Shown: positions 14,001-25,894, counted from the stretch's first letter. The stretch is DNA of 64,000 bases from Fasciolopsis buskii (GCA_008360955.1 LUCM01000844.1:62001-126000); one strand, 5' to 3'. A program made the numbers and translations. The notes: generated from the sequence alone by a model not told the origin.

Positions 14001-14230
14001 CATCCATCATTCGATAAATCACAGGGCACTTGTTACGACATGTTTCAAGCATAAGTGGAGTGGACGGGGCTTGCGCCATAGCTACAGGGGCTCATTTCAC
14101 GGTGGGCCGCGGGACCCGACAACGGCGACCTTCAAGCCTGGAATGACACTGGACAACACAAGGTCACATTAGGCTAAGTGTGGTAGCGAGCCGGGCGGCA
14201 GCAAGTTGCCACCCAAGTGATCGGGTGATG
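11100..14230. other. No gene seen
   Basis: No recognisable coding exon. A tRNA-box-B-like string (GGTTCGATTCGAGCCC, near 11070) could be another decayed SINE. Open frames at 12511-12720, 13034-13225 and 13335-13634 (-) have no identifiable domain. Confidence 0.4.
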
Positions 14231-14234
14231 AGAT

Positions 14235-14427
14235 TTCCTTTTTTTCTTCCTTTTTATCTTTGACTCCTTTCACTAATGAAACAACAATGTACATCATTTT
14301 TCAGGTAGGGGGCCGCGGCCAACGGAGGGCTGCCAAGGGGGGGGGAGTTTACCGGCGGTGGGAGGATTCGAACCCGCGACCTTCACGTCCAAACACCTCG
14401 ACCTTATCCGCTTGGCCACCGCCGGCC
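14235..14427 (-). mobile_element. tRNA-derived SINE-1, copy A
   Basis: On the minus strand the element starts with a 70-nt tRNA-like head (14354-14423) whose 7-bp acceptor stem is perfect (GGCGGTG with CACCGCC). It has a box A TGGCCAAGCGG and a box B GGTTCGAATCC, the internal RNA polymerase III promoter parts. A G/C-rich body follows (GCCCTCCGTTGGCCGCGGCC), then a shared unit ending in a short A/T-rich tail. The same body and tail flank the heads at 20.5 and 44.5 kb, so this is a dispersed family and not a single tRNA gene. It would depend on a LINE for movement, and no partner can be named from shared 3' sequence. Confidence 0.8.
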
Positions 14428-14429
14428 GA

Positions 14430-15560
14430 GCCTTTGGTCCTTTTGATGACAGGAGTTTAATCCACTTGACTATTACCGGTCATTTATTCGCGGTTATCTA
14501 GGTCACAACGAGCATTCAAAAGTGTGAACTTTTCAGTTGTGCTTAAATAGAGACATGTGCATCAAGAATTCTGATGCGTATGTCTTGTGCACAGGGTATA
14601 ACGAAACTTTCTTCTACAACTTTTTTGTCTTGCAACCAGCTACATTTTAACTAATGTTAACCAGCCCACGTATCTTCTAATTCCAAACTGCTTCATCTAC
14701 GGCTCACTTGAGAAATATACTCCTGTCTGTAGGAATGATGGGTTCAGTTTCAAATCCGAACACTGTCGAACGCGCAACGGTATGCTCCGGCTCTCACAAG
14801 CTTTCTGCAGTACTGACTATTTCGAAGCAAAGTGGATGAACACTAAAGGAATAAGGGACTTAGGGTGTTAGGTACTTCACCTTAGGAATCCCGTGGAGGG
14901 ATTATTCAGTGATTGCTGACAATGCCTTTCTAACTACATGTTCCGAGAGGCTTCAAAAGGAGATCACCAAGGGGTACGTACTTCACGATCTTTCCATGAA
15001 TTGAAGACGAGTATTGTGCGAGCGTGTGTCTGACTTTTGAACTAATTTTATGTGGAGTCCAGATACTTCAGAAATAATCAGCTAAAGTACCAGGCTTTAG
15101 ACGATGGGCGAACAACAACCGGCACTGTGTGTTTATAACTTTCAGTGATTGTCTACGGGGACCTGCAGAAACATGTAGTTGGAAAGAGCCCCGTCACTGC
15201 TGGTCGAATATCCATCCACCGAGGTTCATGGAGGAAGTAAGCGACCAGAAGTGACTTGCCTTACGGGTCCTTTACCTGTCTTCTAATATCTCAAAATATC
15301 CGATAATATATCTAGGCATTATCCAGATTGTTACAATTGGGCCTTACTGATGACAGAATACTCAGAGTCACGTCTCAAAAGCCCATCCGTTAACGAAGAG
15401 CCTCCAAAATACAGAGTACTGTGATTTGCTCTCCTGTGCAGCAGGTTCCTGTGTCTGATGGAATTCAGTTCGTATGATATTTTGCCATCCCTCATGAGGC
15501 ATGATGAACTCGGGCAGCATTAAATCTAACAAACCAATCTTATTCAAATCTATCTCTCGG
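14430..15560. other. No gene seen
   Basis: No open frame of note and no recognisable repeat. Confidence 0.45.
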
Positions 15561-15561
15561 T

Positions 15562-15601
15562 TTGTATGTGTGTATGTGTGTGTGTGTGTGCGCGTGTGTG
15601 G
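15562..15601 (+). repeat. (GT)n microsatellite
   Basis: Alternating TG/GT with a few interruptions (TATG, GCGCG). Simple sequence with no other signal. Confidence 0.9.
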
Positions 15602-15604
15602 ATG

Positions 15605-16740
15605 ACAAGTTTATTCCAAAAAATCATCATGAGGACGCATTGCAAGATTTTCGTCCGGTAGTAGAACCTAATCGGTTGAACGAGGGCATGTGTTCGCAAC
15701 ATCAAAATGCAATTGCTTTGTTCTGCTAAGCACTAACCCACCTCCATCCCCGGGGGCTGATCACAGAACGAATACCAAGAGGATTCGCCTGCGTACAACT
15801 AATCTGTTTAACTAAATAAATGCTTACAAAAGTTCGGATCTGTTTGGAAAGAACAATTAGTTGTCATTAATGAAAGAATCGTACGAATGCGTGGAGCATC
15901 AGTTTACTTGCCTTAGAGGCATACAGGTTGAGTCAGACATGTGCAAACATGTGAAGACAATATGAAATAATCAGCATAAACAAAGTTAAAAATTCTCAGA
16001 AGTACACTTTATGATAGCATCTACATTTGTGTGAGGTTTTGCACAGGCAAACGTCCGTAGTCCGGCCGAAAGTTTCTACTCATCTTCTTACTGGAAAATG
16101 GTAAATTAAAGAAAAACCAATGATTAGTTGCGAAAGGCTGCCAAGGCACCCCCGCCGTAGATGGAATTTCGAGCTAGATGAGAGCTAGTCCACTTGGTAT
16201 AGATAAGAAGATTATGCAGTATTCAATTCCTTATATGAGTCGTCGTCTGGGTGAGGGTATGACGTCAGAATTCGATTGGAATAGCTGGGCCAAGTGGCTG
16301 AGTAGTCATATTCATAAAAATACCAAATGTATGTTTGCCATGATGGTACTCCTGTTTGTTTCACCGATTTATCCGGATTGGTCTGCCTAGTTTGTTAGCT
16401 GTTAGTCTGAAGGGGTATGGTCAGTGTCAAGAATTTGTGGCAATCAGGCTCCTTTTGAATTTTTCTTCATACCGTTGCCTTTCAAGCACGATTTGATGTC
16501 AAGTGATGGCCTGTAAACAATGGTATAGTAGTGTCCACTTCTTGTTGACCTACCGGAAAAGTGCTCACGATTTGCCACGACCGGACTGTATCTGTTTCGT
16601 GGCACAGCAAATGTGATGAGACGTCTGCTCCACGTCGGCTGCAAATCCTCGATCATTTCTTTTCCGCGGCTGCTATCTCCTATTCCTAGCACCTCTAGTG
16701 AGAAAGACCAAGTCCAGCAAACAAATAGCTCGCATTAGTC
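15605..16740. other. No gene seen
   Basis: The minus-strand frame 16444-16692 (82 codons) and plus-strand frame 16178-16390 have no recognisable domain. Confidence 0.4.
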
Positions 16741-16799
16741 TTCGATGAGCGTCACTCACCAAATGATTATTCTATCGGCTGATTCGGTCCCTCGGTACT

Positions 16800-16945
16800 C
16801 ATCGACTTTCTCATGCGGCGTTTCTCCTCCGCTTATTGATTTGCATAATCAACGTGAAGTCGCCGCAGCTATGTTAATCTCTGATCCGGATAGACATGAT
16901 GACGATTCCATACTCACTATCCTTAGAGTATCTATTCGTCTTTTT
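16800..16945 (+). repeat. Coding-like dispersed repeat, copy 1
   Basis: About 120 bases here align, at roughly 60-65% by eye, with 19880-20000. In one frame this copy reads PPLIDLHNQREVAAAMLISD and then HDDDSILTILR. In the other copy a comparable frame, with breaks, gives LIxxHSRHGDIAAALLIS and YDDSSLTTITRR. The shared amino-acid pattern suggests a fragment of an old transposon protein, but I do not recognise the family. Confidence 0.4.
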
Positions 16946-16999
16946 TTGGCTAGTCGTGGTCCGTGACCACGCGACCGTTTGTAACGAATATAACTGCTC

Positions 17000-19070
17000 G
17001 GTTTTGCTCTAGAAAAGGAAAAGCAAAACATCCCGTGAATTCAAACAGTGAACATCGGCTGACTCATGGTTTGGGCTGCCGGATGGCTCTTTGTAATAGA
17101 TGAGATTTGTTTCGTACTGTACAACATGGTCCCCTCGATCGACTGGTAATAGGTCGCACGAGCAGTATTGGACACCAGACGGTTCCCTTGTCCGGATTCC
17201 AACCTCAATGTGGTGGGCACTTTTTCACGTTTAGATCAATAGAAGACATAGAACTTTGTGTACACAAAAATAACTGAACAACAATCGCCATCTTTCGATC
17301 GGGAAACGTAACGAATATGCCCGATTTAATGGTCAAATTAATGGTGATTTTAGTTTGAGCACTGTATTGAGTGGAATATAACAATTTTTTCCCTTATGTA
17401 AGCGACATAAAGAAGAGGGAAAATGAGGAAAAATCGCGTCTTTTTGACCCCAGAAAAAAAGCATATCAACAAATGGGTTTTATTTCACAATTTTATTGCT
17501 TTTTGATTAAAAACAAACTAAATTTTACTTGGTTTATCATCCGTGCAATAAAAATGGACCTTTTCGTGACCCGTGTCGGATTTTATCTTGAGTTGCTCGC
17601 CCCACCCGGACCGAATGCGGACTACAAAATAAATTTAGTATTTGGTCATTAGAATGTGTGACAATCACACCATATATGCGGCTTAATTTCCGGTAATGTT
17701 GCCGGGATTGTTGAGAATCAAACATAAGTAAATGTTAGTCCGTTTGGATCCAAAGTCACGATAAAAATTTCCACGAATATACGACAATTATCATCAACAT
17801 ATAGCCCATTGTTACCAAAACACTAGCAATACGAATTGTTCGGTTTCGCGCAACCTTAAACCGGCAAGAACTCCGTAAAGTTTGCTTACGATGGAACACG
17901 TTTTACTTGCCAATTCAGTTAGTATAGAGAACAAAGGAACCAGTTTGGCAATTAGCTTACTACGAATGAACCGACTGATGTGGACAATATAAGCATCCGA
18001 CAGGCGAGCAACACACACCGGTGCAGGTGAACTCGCGGAAATCGATCTGCTCTGAATTGCCCAAGCTCACAACCGAACACGAGGTACCGGTTTTGTGATA
18101 ATTACATTGAAAGCTCGAAAAATTTGTTCAACCGAATGGGATATTGTCTTCGGAAACCTGGTAAATGTTGCCCTATGTTCTAGAGGTGGCCTACATAAGA
18201 ACCTGCACTGGGTCCGAGTGTAACCTTCGAAGACAACAAGTATCACTTGCCAAGAGACGATATAATCACGATGTTACAAACGGACGGTCATCACCCAATA
18301 ATTATAGGCGCTGATATGTAATCCCAGCCAACTCCTGAGATTTTGCCGGAGACACTGCCAATCGCGTAAGTGAGACTATCAATTTGATAGGAACGAGAAA
18401 ACGATTGGTGTTATGAGGCCGGGGGAACAGATTGCAATTTCCGTGTCCCATTCAAGCAAGCTTATCAGCCGAGAAATCAGTGCCGATTGGTAAAAAGGTA
18501 CGCAGTTAATCACTGCCAACGGGAATTATTCTGTCGTTGTAGTGATCTGATTTTACCATACTAACCAAAGGTCGAACAAGTTAAAAAATTCACTATTAAT
18601 GAACTTGCAGTACAGTTGATGATGGTCAATTTGTGTAGCATATCGTCCATGTCATTTTGAAAAAGATCAACCAGAACGATCGATTTTTTGGTCAGTTTTC
18701 TAGATGGAATGTTTTGAATAAATACGGTAAATTCACTGAGTACCCCAGCCGACCTAATTAGAATTGCTTTTGGACATTTGTCTCAACCACGTGACTGCTC
18801 ACATAGCAACAGCTCACCAGTAGCAAAACATTGAGCACTGGGCTAGTCAATGACAAACGGTAGCCAATTTCGTTTAAAGTTCTATGATGTAGCAGGCACA
18901 AGGTCAGTCAACAGGAGGCGAAGAACAGATCTTAACTGACGGATCCATTCTGACTCATAATAATATCGGAAGAATGGGCTGATCATTTTGTTAAATCTCT
19001 GTTTTTTCTTATACGCAACTGGACAAATCTTTTCGCGAGTTCTTGGACAGAGTTCGACCTATTGCATGGA
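17000..19070. other. No gene seen
   Basis: AT-rich DNA with one 93-codon frame (17371-17652) that is low-complexity and has no domain. No splice-bounded exon is evident. Confidence 0.4.
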
Positions 19071-19073
19071 GGC

Positions 19074-19115
19074 GTAATCATTGCCTGCGCAGATAATGCG
19101 CCAGGCAATGATTAC
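19074..19115. repeat. Near-perfect hairpin
   Basis: GTAATCATTGCCTG (19074-19087) is the exact reverse complement of CAGGCAATGATTAC (19102-19115). The 14-base spacer holds CGCA and TGCG, which extend the stem by 4 bp around a GATAA loop with one unpaired C. It abuts the broken end of the SINE-2 copy starting at about 19118, so it may be a by-product of that insertion or a small structured RNA. Confidence 0.75.
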
Positions 19116-19117
19116 AA

Positions 19118-19230
19118 CGATGAAACAGCTGTACAGTGCTTCCATGATTTCTTAATGGTGAGTTGAGCGATGATATTACATGATGAATTATTTCACGAAA
19201 ACATTCAGTCTCCTACTACTAACATAAATC
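19118..19230 (+). mobile_element. SINE-2, 5'-truncated copy A
   Basis: This matches the body and 3' part of the SINE-2 family: GATGAAACAGCTGTACAG, then CTTCCATG.TTTCTTAATGG, then GAATTATTTCACGAAAACAT and AGTCTCCTACTACTAAC. The tRNA-like head present in the 42.8, 47.9 and 48.2 kb copies is missing. The truncation point adjoins the 19074-19115 hairpin. Confidence 0.7.
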
Positions 19231-19879
19231 TTAAATTGGTACAGACGGTGAGGTATGCATTTTGTCACTTAACTTGATTCCGCTTATTTAATCCGACATA
19301 TATCAACGTTAGTTAGATACGTGACGAAATAATGGTATCCAGGTCGTCTGTACGGCTTGATAATGGCAAATCGATGAGAGTTGGTCTTTTTGATTGAGAT
19401 TCTATAAAATGGCGCCAGAAACTGGATCTCCTCGAATTAAGGAGCTTTATTCCTGTTTGTCCTGCTCCATATTCACTGGCCTAGTTTCGCAGCTTCGAAT
19501 TGTCTGATTTGGGCAAGCTATGGTCAGTGTTACTTGAACATCAATTAGCTTGAAAGTGTTACAAATCCCAAAGTATGAACAGACGACATGCAGACTTAAC
19601 CCTAACCTTGAACGTTTCTCTAACATTTGTGCAATCCATGTTTAGGTGTGTGTGACAAATACAAAAAGGAAAGAAGATGTCTGCTTTTATATCAATCCGC
19701 CAGGTGTAGGTGCTTTCAATTTGCGATCCCATATCACCAGCTTTCATTAAATCTAGTGAGAAAAAAGACCACGCCCAACGGGTACCAAAATTTGTTCATT
19801 AGACCAAAATATGTTCTCATATCAGAACACGGTGACCAGGCAGCCTGCCAGCTAATTAGAACTGTCGTTATTAACTGAC

Positions 19880-20000
19880 CTTTTCTGCTCAGCTTATCGA
19901 TTGACATAGTAGGCATGGTGATATCGCCGCGGCTTTGTTGATCTCTCACCAGACTGGCAGATATGACGATTCATCACTTACTACTATTACACGGCGTACA
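19880..20000 (+). repeat. Coding-like dispersed repeat, copy 2
   Basis: This is the partner of 16800-16945. Both share ATCGCCGC.GCT.TGTT, ATCTCT and TATGACGATTC-like blocks in the same order. The frame is broken here. The family is unknown. Confidence 0.35.
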
Positions 20001-20477
20001 TCGCCAAATTGTCGGCCTGAAATCTGTGGTAGTTATGCGAATTTTCGCCGAGCTTAGAATAAACAACCTACTTAGTAGACGAATTCGTTAATATCTTTCA
20101 TTCCAGCATTTTTCGATCGGTGATGCTCCAAACCGCTAGGCTGGAATAGTGTATGAAACCCTGTCCGCACATTGGAATCAAGTTCTGTTGCAGGGTGAGT
20201 CGTGGTCTACTTTAGAACATCGAAACAGGCGAACAAACTTTTGACGACGAATGAAGTAGATTCTACCGCGTAATTCGTGCAACCTGTTTCGGAGAGTAAC
20301 GGAAGGTCTTCGCACAGGCGGGGGTTCGAAATTAGAACCACCATGTAATGACAGCACAAAACAACTAGCCTTGGAGAATACTAAAGACAGCCAAAAAATA
20401 TTTGTCACGAAGGCTTTCTTATGACCCCACCCCCCGTCTAGCAAGGTCATAACAACGTCAGCGAGATGATACTTTTC

Positions 20478-20667
20478 TTCATATTCTTCGCTTTTATTTT
20501 TTACTTCCTTTTATTAATGAAACAACAATGTACATCAATTTTCAGGAAAGGGGCCGTGGCCAGCGGAGGGCTGGCAAGTGGGGAAGTTGACCGGCGGCGA
20601 GAGGACTCGAACTCGAGACCTTCACGTCCAAAAGCCGCGACCTTATCTCCTTGGCCACCGCCGGCCG
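20478..20667 (-). mobile_element. tRNA-derived SINE-1, copy B
   Basis: It has the same order as copy A on the minus strand: head GGCCGGCGGTGGCCAAGG, an anticodon region, box B GAGTTCGAGTCC, then the G/C-rich body and a tail shared up to the TTTCATTAAT-like unit and an A/T-rich end. Box A has a change (AAGGAGATAAGG for AAGCGGATAAGG). The acceptor stem is weakened by substitutions, so this copy is older than A. Confidence 0.8.
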
Positions 20668-20669
20668 TC

Positions 20670-22380
20670 TGATAAAATATGGAACTGTTTTTAACCAGAA
20701 CTATAATGCAGATGCACACCTGGCAACTCCTTAGTAGTTAAAATCTGTTCAAATAAAAGTCACTAACGAAACATCGATGACTTTCAATCAACATCTGGTC
20801 AGAAGCTTGCCAGTAATATCCGATGCTCTCATTGGCAACGGTTACGGAAATTCGAATCGATCAAAGGAGTGATCCTTGGCTTGCGCGTAACGCACCGCTA
20901 GTCCTGTGTCGCAGAACAATTATTGATGTATTCATTTTATAGCTGTGTACGGTCACAGTTAATCCGTGGATCATTTGTCTAAGAGGGGAAGGATTGACGC
21001 TATTTGTATTCTTCTGGAATGGTGTTCGGTAATGTTCTTCAGATTCTAGCACCCACAAGGTGTGGAGAAGCATCAGCAAACACCATGAATTTATTTCGAT
21101 ATTTCACTTATTCGGTCTGTTTTCGTAGATTCCATTAAAGCCAGCCTAACACGGTTTGACCTTGGTTGTATAGGCAAACTCGTCTAAAAATGGGAAAAAC
21201 GAAATCAAATCGGTAAATGGAAATTTCATAGACTGTTTTGCAAGGGTCTTAAGATTTATCCCACTCAGCATTCATCGATGACAACAGGCCCGATTTCTGA
21301 ACTGAAGCATGTAATTAATGACATGTTCTACTCATGTCGCGCCCGTATTCTTGCGATAGAGTTGATTATTCATTACGTGGGATATTTCGTGTGTGTGTTA
21401 GCTGGCACCAAAATGTAGGTTATAATGAACTGGTTAATCAATTTCAGCCAATTTTCAACAGTTTCAACTAGGTAAGGCCAACTTTTGGATCGTAGTAAAC
21501 GAGTAAACTGTGGCAGGAACATGCGTTTCACATGAAGCAGATCAATCACATTCAAAAGTGACTGCAGAATCACTTATGTTCATGTCGATATGTTGCGGCA
21601 GAATGTCTTTTTTGTATGGATTATTACCATTATTTTGTGCACCAGTGTCCGAATAGGGTTGAATAGCATTTGAGCGCTCCAAGTGTTAGCGGATATTAAG
21701 TGTAAATTAGTCGCGAAGGAAACAAGAAAGATAAGCATTGCGTGCAATAGGAGAAAATGCTAAACGCCGTAATCTGTCAACCTGCTGATTTTGTCGACAG
21801 ATGAATGGAAAGTACTGACCCCTAGAACACTTACAAAGTGGACGTTTCCGGGAGGAATATCTTCGAAAAAATTATCCGGCCTTCTTATTTTCGCCGAAGT
21901 GTTTATTCTTATATGATTAAAATGGCAAATCCTTACAAACAGATTTGGAGAACATAATGGCTAATTGGGGAAATTTTGATGTTTTGTTGACAGCCGTACA
22001 CCCATGATTCGAATAAAGTAGACAAGGCGAGTATAAACATTTCCAGGAATTCAAATCTCGCAGTGCATCCTTCTAGAAGTCCTTTTTTAACTGATAAATG
22101 TACGTTTTGTGTTGAGCTTAGGAAAGCCCATAAAAAATCTTTTGTAGAAAGAACCTCCCAAGAAGACTTATCATACCGGTCCAAAAAGGCTTGAGTCAAT
22201 CAAGGTTTCTCATTCGGAGCCAGAAAAAGCATGGGTAACCTTGTCATCCTACCTCCAATGAAGGTCTAATGAACAGCGCGAAATTCGTCTCTGTGATAAT
22301 CACCATGTTCCCAAAATTCAGCGAACGCGTATTCTGGGATAGTAATAATCTTCTAGGACAATACCTCTTGTCGTATTTCA
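20670..22380. other. No gene seen
   Basis: Minus-strand frames at 20861-21079, 21373-21573 and 21933-22199 have no recognisable domains. No splice-bounded exon is evident. Confidence 0.4.
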
Positions 22381-22385
22381 CCAGA

Positions 22386-22740
22386 GGTCAGTATATATAT
22401 ATATTATAGGTTAGAAGGCGTACACTAAGTTATTACGTTTATCGTGACGTTTCGATCCAAACTAGGACTTGTTGTCAAACGTGAATGAGTGACTGAATGG
22501 GATCGCTAGTTCCGTTCTTTTTTGTGCACTCTCCGTCTGTTGGTCTCTCTATTCTGCATCCGGGTTTTGTTAAGATGACGTAATGTTTGTGAATCTCGAC
22601 ATGCCGATTGAACGAGTTATTCGAGTGGAGAACTTCGAGAATCAGTCGCTTCCCCTTTCTGCTTGCCCGGCTGACTACCTTTGCGTTGTTGATGTTGACC
22701 TCATGGCCTGTTTGTGCACAGTGGTTCCACAACCGATCTG
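22386..22740 (-). mobile_element. PLE 3' fragment with terminal hammerhead-like motif
   Basis: The minus strand (22732 down to 22475) encodes a Penelope-like C-terminal tail, with HCAQTGHEVNINNAKVV, GKRLILEVLHSN and FNRHVEIHKHY, the region that follows the GIY-YIG domain. Directly downstream (about 22478-22430, minus) is TTGACAA, a stem AGTCC/GGATC, then GAAACGTC. This is the layout of the terminal hammerhead ribozyme of PLEs, with C3 changed to T and the conserved GA changed to AA. A short (AT)n tract and TATAGG end the unit. Everything 5' of the C-terminal domain is absent. Confidence 0.7.
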
Positions 22741-23089
22741 AATGTTATTCAAAATTTATTCCCCGTTTTCAAAAATGAAGGCAGCGAGCTTTCACCGTAT
22801 CGACCAATGAATTCCAAAGTGTGATATGCGATAAAGCACTAAATTAAATGTGATTTTATACCGAAACTGGCAGACTTCGTGCCGAAGAAATTGAAAAAAG
22901 CACTCAAGAACAAAGGAACAATCACTGGTTATCAATATAAAGTGACATTGCAACTCACTAGAACCTCATTTGAATCGTTAGGAGCATGAAAGGATGGTAA
23001 GTACATTTGAGAATCACATGGTGATTCGCGGGAGGAGTTTCGTCGGTCAGGCAAGGCTAGTCTTCAGAAAGGGTATACAAAGCTCGAAA

Positions 23090-23415
23090 TTACTGGTTTC
23101 TCGCCTCAGCAGTAGGTTTCGTATATGGATGGATGAACAAAATTTCTCCGGAAGCACACCACCGGTTTCGCGGTTATTGCCGCCCTTTACTTAAACGTAC
23201 CCGCTATTCATCTGTCCAACCACCCCTATACCATGTGATTCTTAAATAGACTTCATTCACGCTCATAACGATTCAACTGAAATTCTAGAGAGAAACTAAG
23301 AAAGGAGCCCAGTAGCATAGGGATTGTTGGACAGAAGAATACCGGGTACGCATACGTGAACAGCGGGAGAATTTTGTTCATCCATCCGTATGCGAAACAA
23401 ACTACTGAGAAGAAC
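23090..23415. mobile_element. Inverted pair of hammerhead modules, decayed (23 kb)
   Basis: The left arm (about 23090-23238) reads on the minus strand GGGTACG, a damaged core, CAATAACCGCGAAACCGGT, GTGTGCTTCCGG, then AATTTTGTTCATCCATCC. The right arm (about 23314-23415) carries the same flanks on the plus strand: CCGGGTACGCATAC, then GGGAGAATTTTGTTCATCC. It has lost about 35 bases that would be the ribozyme core. Homology extends inward through GTCCAAC and CCCTAT. Some 75 bases of unrelated sequence separate the arms, with no open frame. The design is the same as at 34.3-34.8 kb. Confidence 0.65.
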
Positions 23416-23419
23416 ATTA

Positions 23420-25200
23420 CATCTCCCTAATTTTCTGTGATTTCGATGCAATTAAATTCTTTTTCTTTGTCACTTATGACCTTTTAAACTTGAATAATAG
23501 AGGTTGGCTATCTGTTGTAAAAGCGTGATCTCTGATGGATTTTTCTCATACCTGTTAGCTGAATGTGTTCTGACCACAAAAGCTACCGTTCCAAATCTCC
23601 GTTCCTACTTGGTGATTTCGGAAAAGTTAAATGTAAGCATCTCTACTTATTTGGCTCAAAGAACGGGGCTGAAAAGTGTCATGAGTTTCGACAAAACCTG
23701 TAGGCATTCTACTTCACGACCGGCTCACTCAAGGTTTATTGACTTCGTGGTGAAGTCAATAAATAATTGCTTGTATGGGTTTGTTAATTTTCATTCGCAT
23801 AACTGGAGGAAAAACGGAGTAAAAATGCTGCTGCAGGCTTGTTTTCGAAACTTGAAGGTCAAATAGTAGGTGTATCAAATCGACTTACGAGGTTTGTGCG
23901 ACAAGATTAAGTCATGTGACTCAGTCGATTGGGGGCAGCGCGGCCGTGAGGTTCGAAATTCAAACATCCACACTGTACTTAAGGCCCAACACGTGAAAAT
24001 CGATTCATGGTACACAATGCCTCCATCTCACAACACCGATAACAACTGGTCATTCCGGCTGGCCATTCTGTGGTTTTCATTTTGCTATGACCTTGAAATT
24101 CACTAATTTTTACCCTTTAAGCCACTTGGTCAAGTAGGCCTGGTGTATACTACTGTACTAATCTTGTACTTTCGACCTATACAAACTGGATCCGGCGACA
24201 GACTCACCCATTAGCTACATCCTTTTCTGGTCAGCCGAAAACATTTCTAACTTCCCCAAAGTTTTCGCGTCTAACACGAAATGTGAGCACACGTTTACTT
24301 CAAACGCACTTTTTTGGAGAACGCTGATGACTGATTGGTTTCCATAAAAGATTGCTATGCTACCGACAAGAAAAAACTATGAAGCACAAAAACATCACAC
24401 AGATTGGGTTGTAACTTTTGTCTGCTTGTTTTGGAGTGGCAATTCGTCCATTATTTTCAAGCACTCTTCAGACTAAGCGGAATGTTTGTCTATTCAGTGT
24501 TTCCCAAAAGTTGTTCAGTTTAAAAACACGTTTGCATCAAACTTTTGCATAGTTTCTTGTCTTCTCAATCGATCCTTATTTCGTCCATTAGCACTGCTAT
24601 AGACAAAAACTAACCTTCATTCGTACATCCAGATGCTTGTCCATCAAAGATTTTTTGGTTAACCCTCGTGCTTACCTCTTCACGACAGAGCAAAATCACC
24701 ATTTCGAAAGGAACTAATGACCATTCATTCTCATTTCCACCTAAAATCAAAAGTCCGGTTTAACCACGGCTTATAGCTGATCTTGCCTGAAAAGCACTAT
24801 TTACTATTGCATTCTTCTGAACCAAAACGCGAACTTATTGCTGGTAAACATCGACCGCACAGCTTCTAGTACTAATTCGCTACCGACAGGTAATTCAGTA
24901 CCGGTTTTGCATCGATAAACACCGTAGAATGAAATGATTTCCATGCATCCAATGATCATTCAGCCTTGTCTTTCAACGTTAGGCACCTAGCAACGATTGG
25001 CTGAAAATGAAATGACCGATGCGAGTTTCGTAAGAAATAGTGGGCAAACGAGCGCCGTTTGTATTCTACTCGCTTAGCTTTCTTACCATCACCTGAAATT
25101 TGGATGCCCTCAACGAATCACACCTCGTTCGCCTGGATCCCGCTTTTGCCGAGAACCCCCTTTCATGGGCCAGCGAATGATTGTGATGAACTCACTTCAG
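23420..25200. other. No gene recognised
   Basis: A 120-codon plus-strand frame (23504-23866) and the following 23870-24106 frame are the longest here. Neither has a recognisable domain, signal peptide or convincing splice acceptor. Sequence resembling AAGTCATGTGACT near 23912 recurs near 59660, perhaps another short repeat. Confidence 0.4.
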
Positions 25201-25255
25201 CCACTCACGAGAGCCACTCACAATTGTAGACCGTCTCACCTACCTTGGTAGCTGT

Positions 25256-25894
25256 GTGTCGGAAGATGGTGGTTCGGCAGTGAAGATAAATACACGTATA
25301 TCCAAGGCTCGACCAGCGTACTTTCGGCTGAAGCACTTGTGGCGTCGGCCTGATATTTCACTCAAGTTGAAAGGTCGTGTGTACTGTGCTGCAGTGCGTT
25401 CAGTTCTGTTGTACGGTTGCGAGAAATGGAGTATGCGTGTGGGCGATGTTCGTCGGTTGGAGGTTTTCGATCACCGATGTTTACGTAGTATGGCTAGGAT
25501 TGGATGGAGTGACCGGGTGAGTAACATTGAGGTTAGGAATCTGGTATTGGGTGCCACTTCTGAGAATAGCTTGTTTCAGCGTATGAAACTTAGTAGACTA
25601 CGCTGGTTGGGGTTGGGTCACGTGTTGCGTATGTCGAACACTCGTCTACCACACCGTGCCTTATTTTGTGTTCCTCCTAAGGAATGGAAGGAGCCGTGTG
25701 GAGGCCAACAGATGACGTGGCAACGTGGGATGAGAAAATGTACAGCGAAATTAGGTAAGGTAGGCGTCTTACGCCTTCTTGGTTGGGGTCCGAAAGACTT
25801 GTCAACTAGCTGGCTGGAGACACTGAAGGATATGGCAGTGAACCGTGAACAGTGGCGATCATGCTGTCATTTTCTATGGAATCCGAATGATTGA
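25256..25894 (+). pseudogene. RTE ORF2 C-terminal fragment, open
   Basis: An uninterrupted 212-codon frame encodes the RTE C-terminal domain: SKARPAYFRLKHLWRRPDI, GRVYCAAVRSVLLYGCEKW, DHRCLRSMARIGWSDRVSN and WLETLKDMAVNREQWRS. It lacks all reverse transcriptase palm motifs, so it has no catalytic part. It includes LGLGHVLRM where the first copy reads LGHVLRM, and a few extra residues past the other copy's stop. The frame is open only because this truncated copy is fairly young or by chance. There is no sign that it is a host gene. Confidence 0.8.

Noticed and set aside
14354..14423. Stand-alone tRNA gene on the minus strand
   Set aside because: Although the acceptor stem and boxes are good, the same head occurs with the same body and tail at other places. 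The anticodon arm is irregular, so it is the head of a SINE.
25256..25894. Host gene of 212 codons
   Set aside because: Same sequence as the RTE C-terminal domain at 4665-5267, followed by the RTE 3' UTR and tail.
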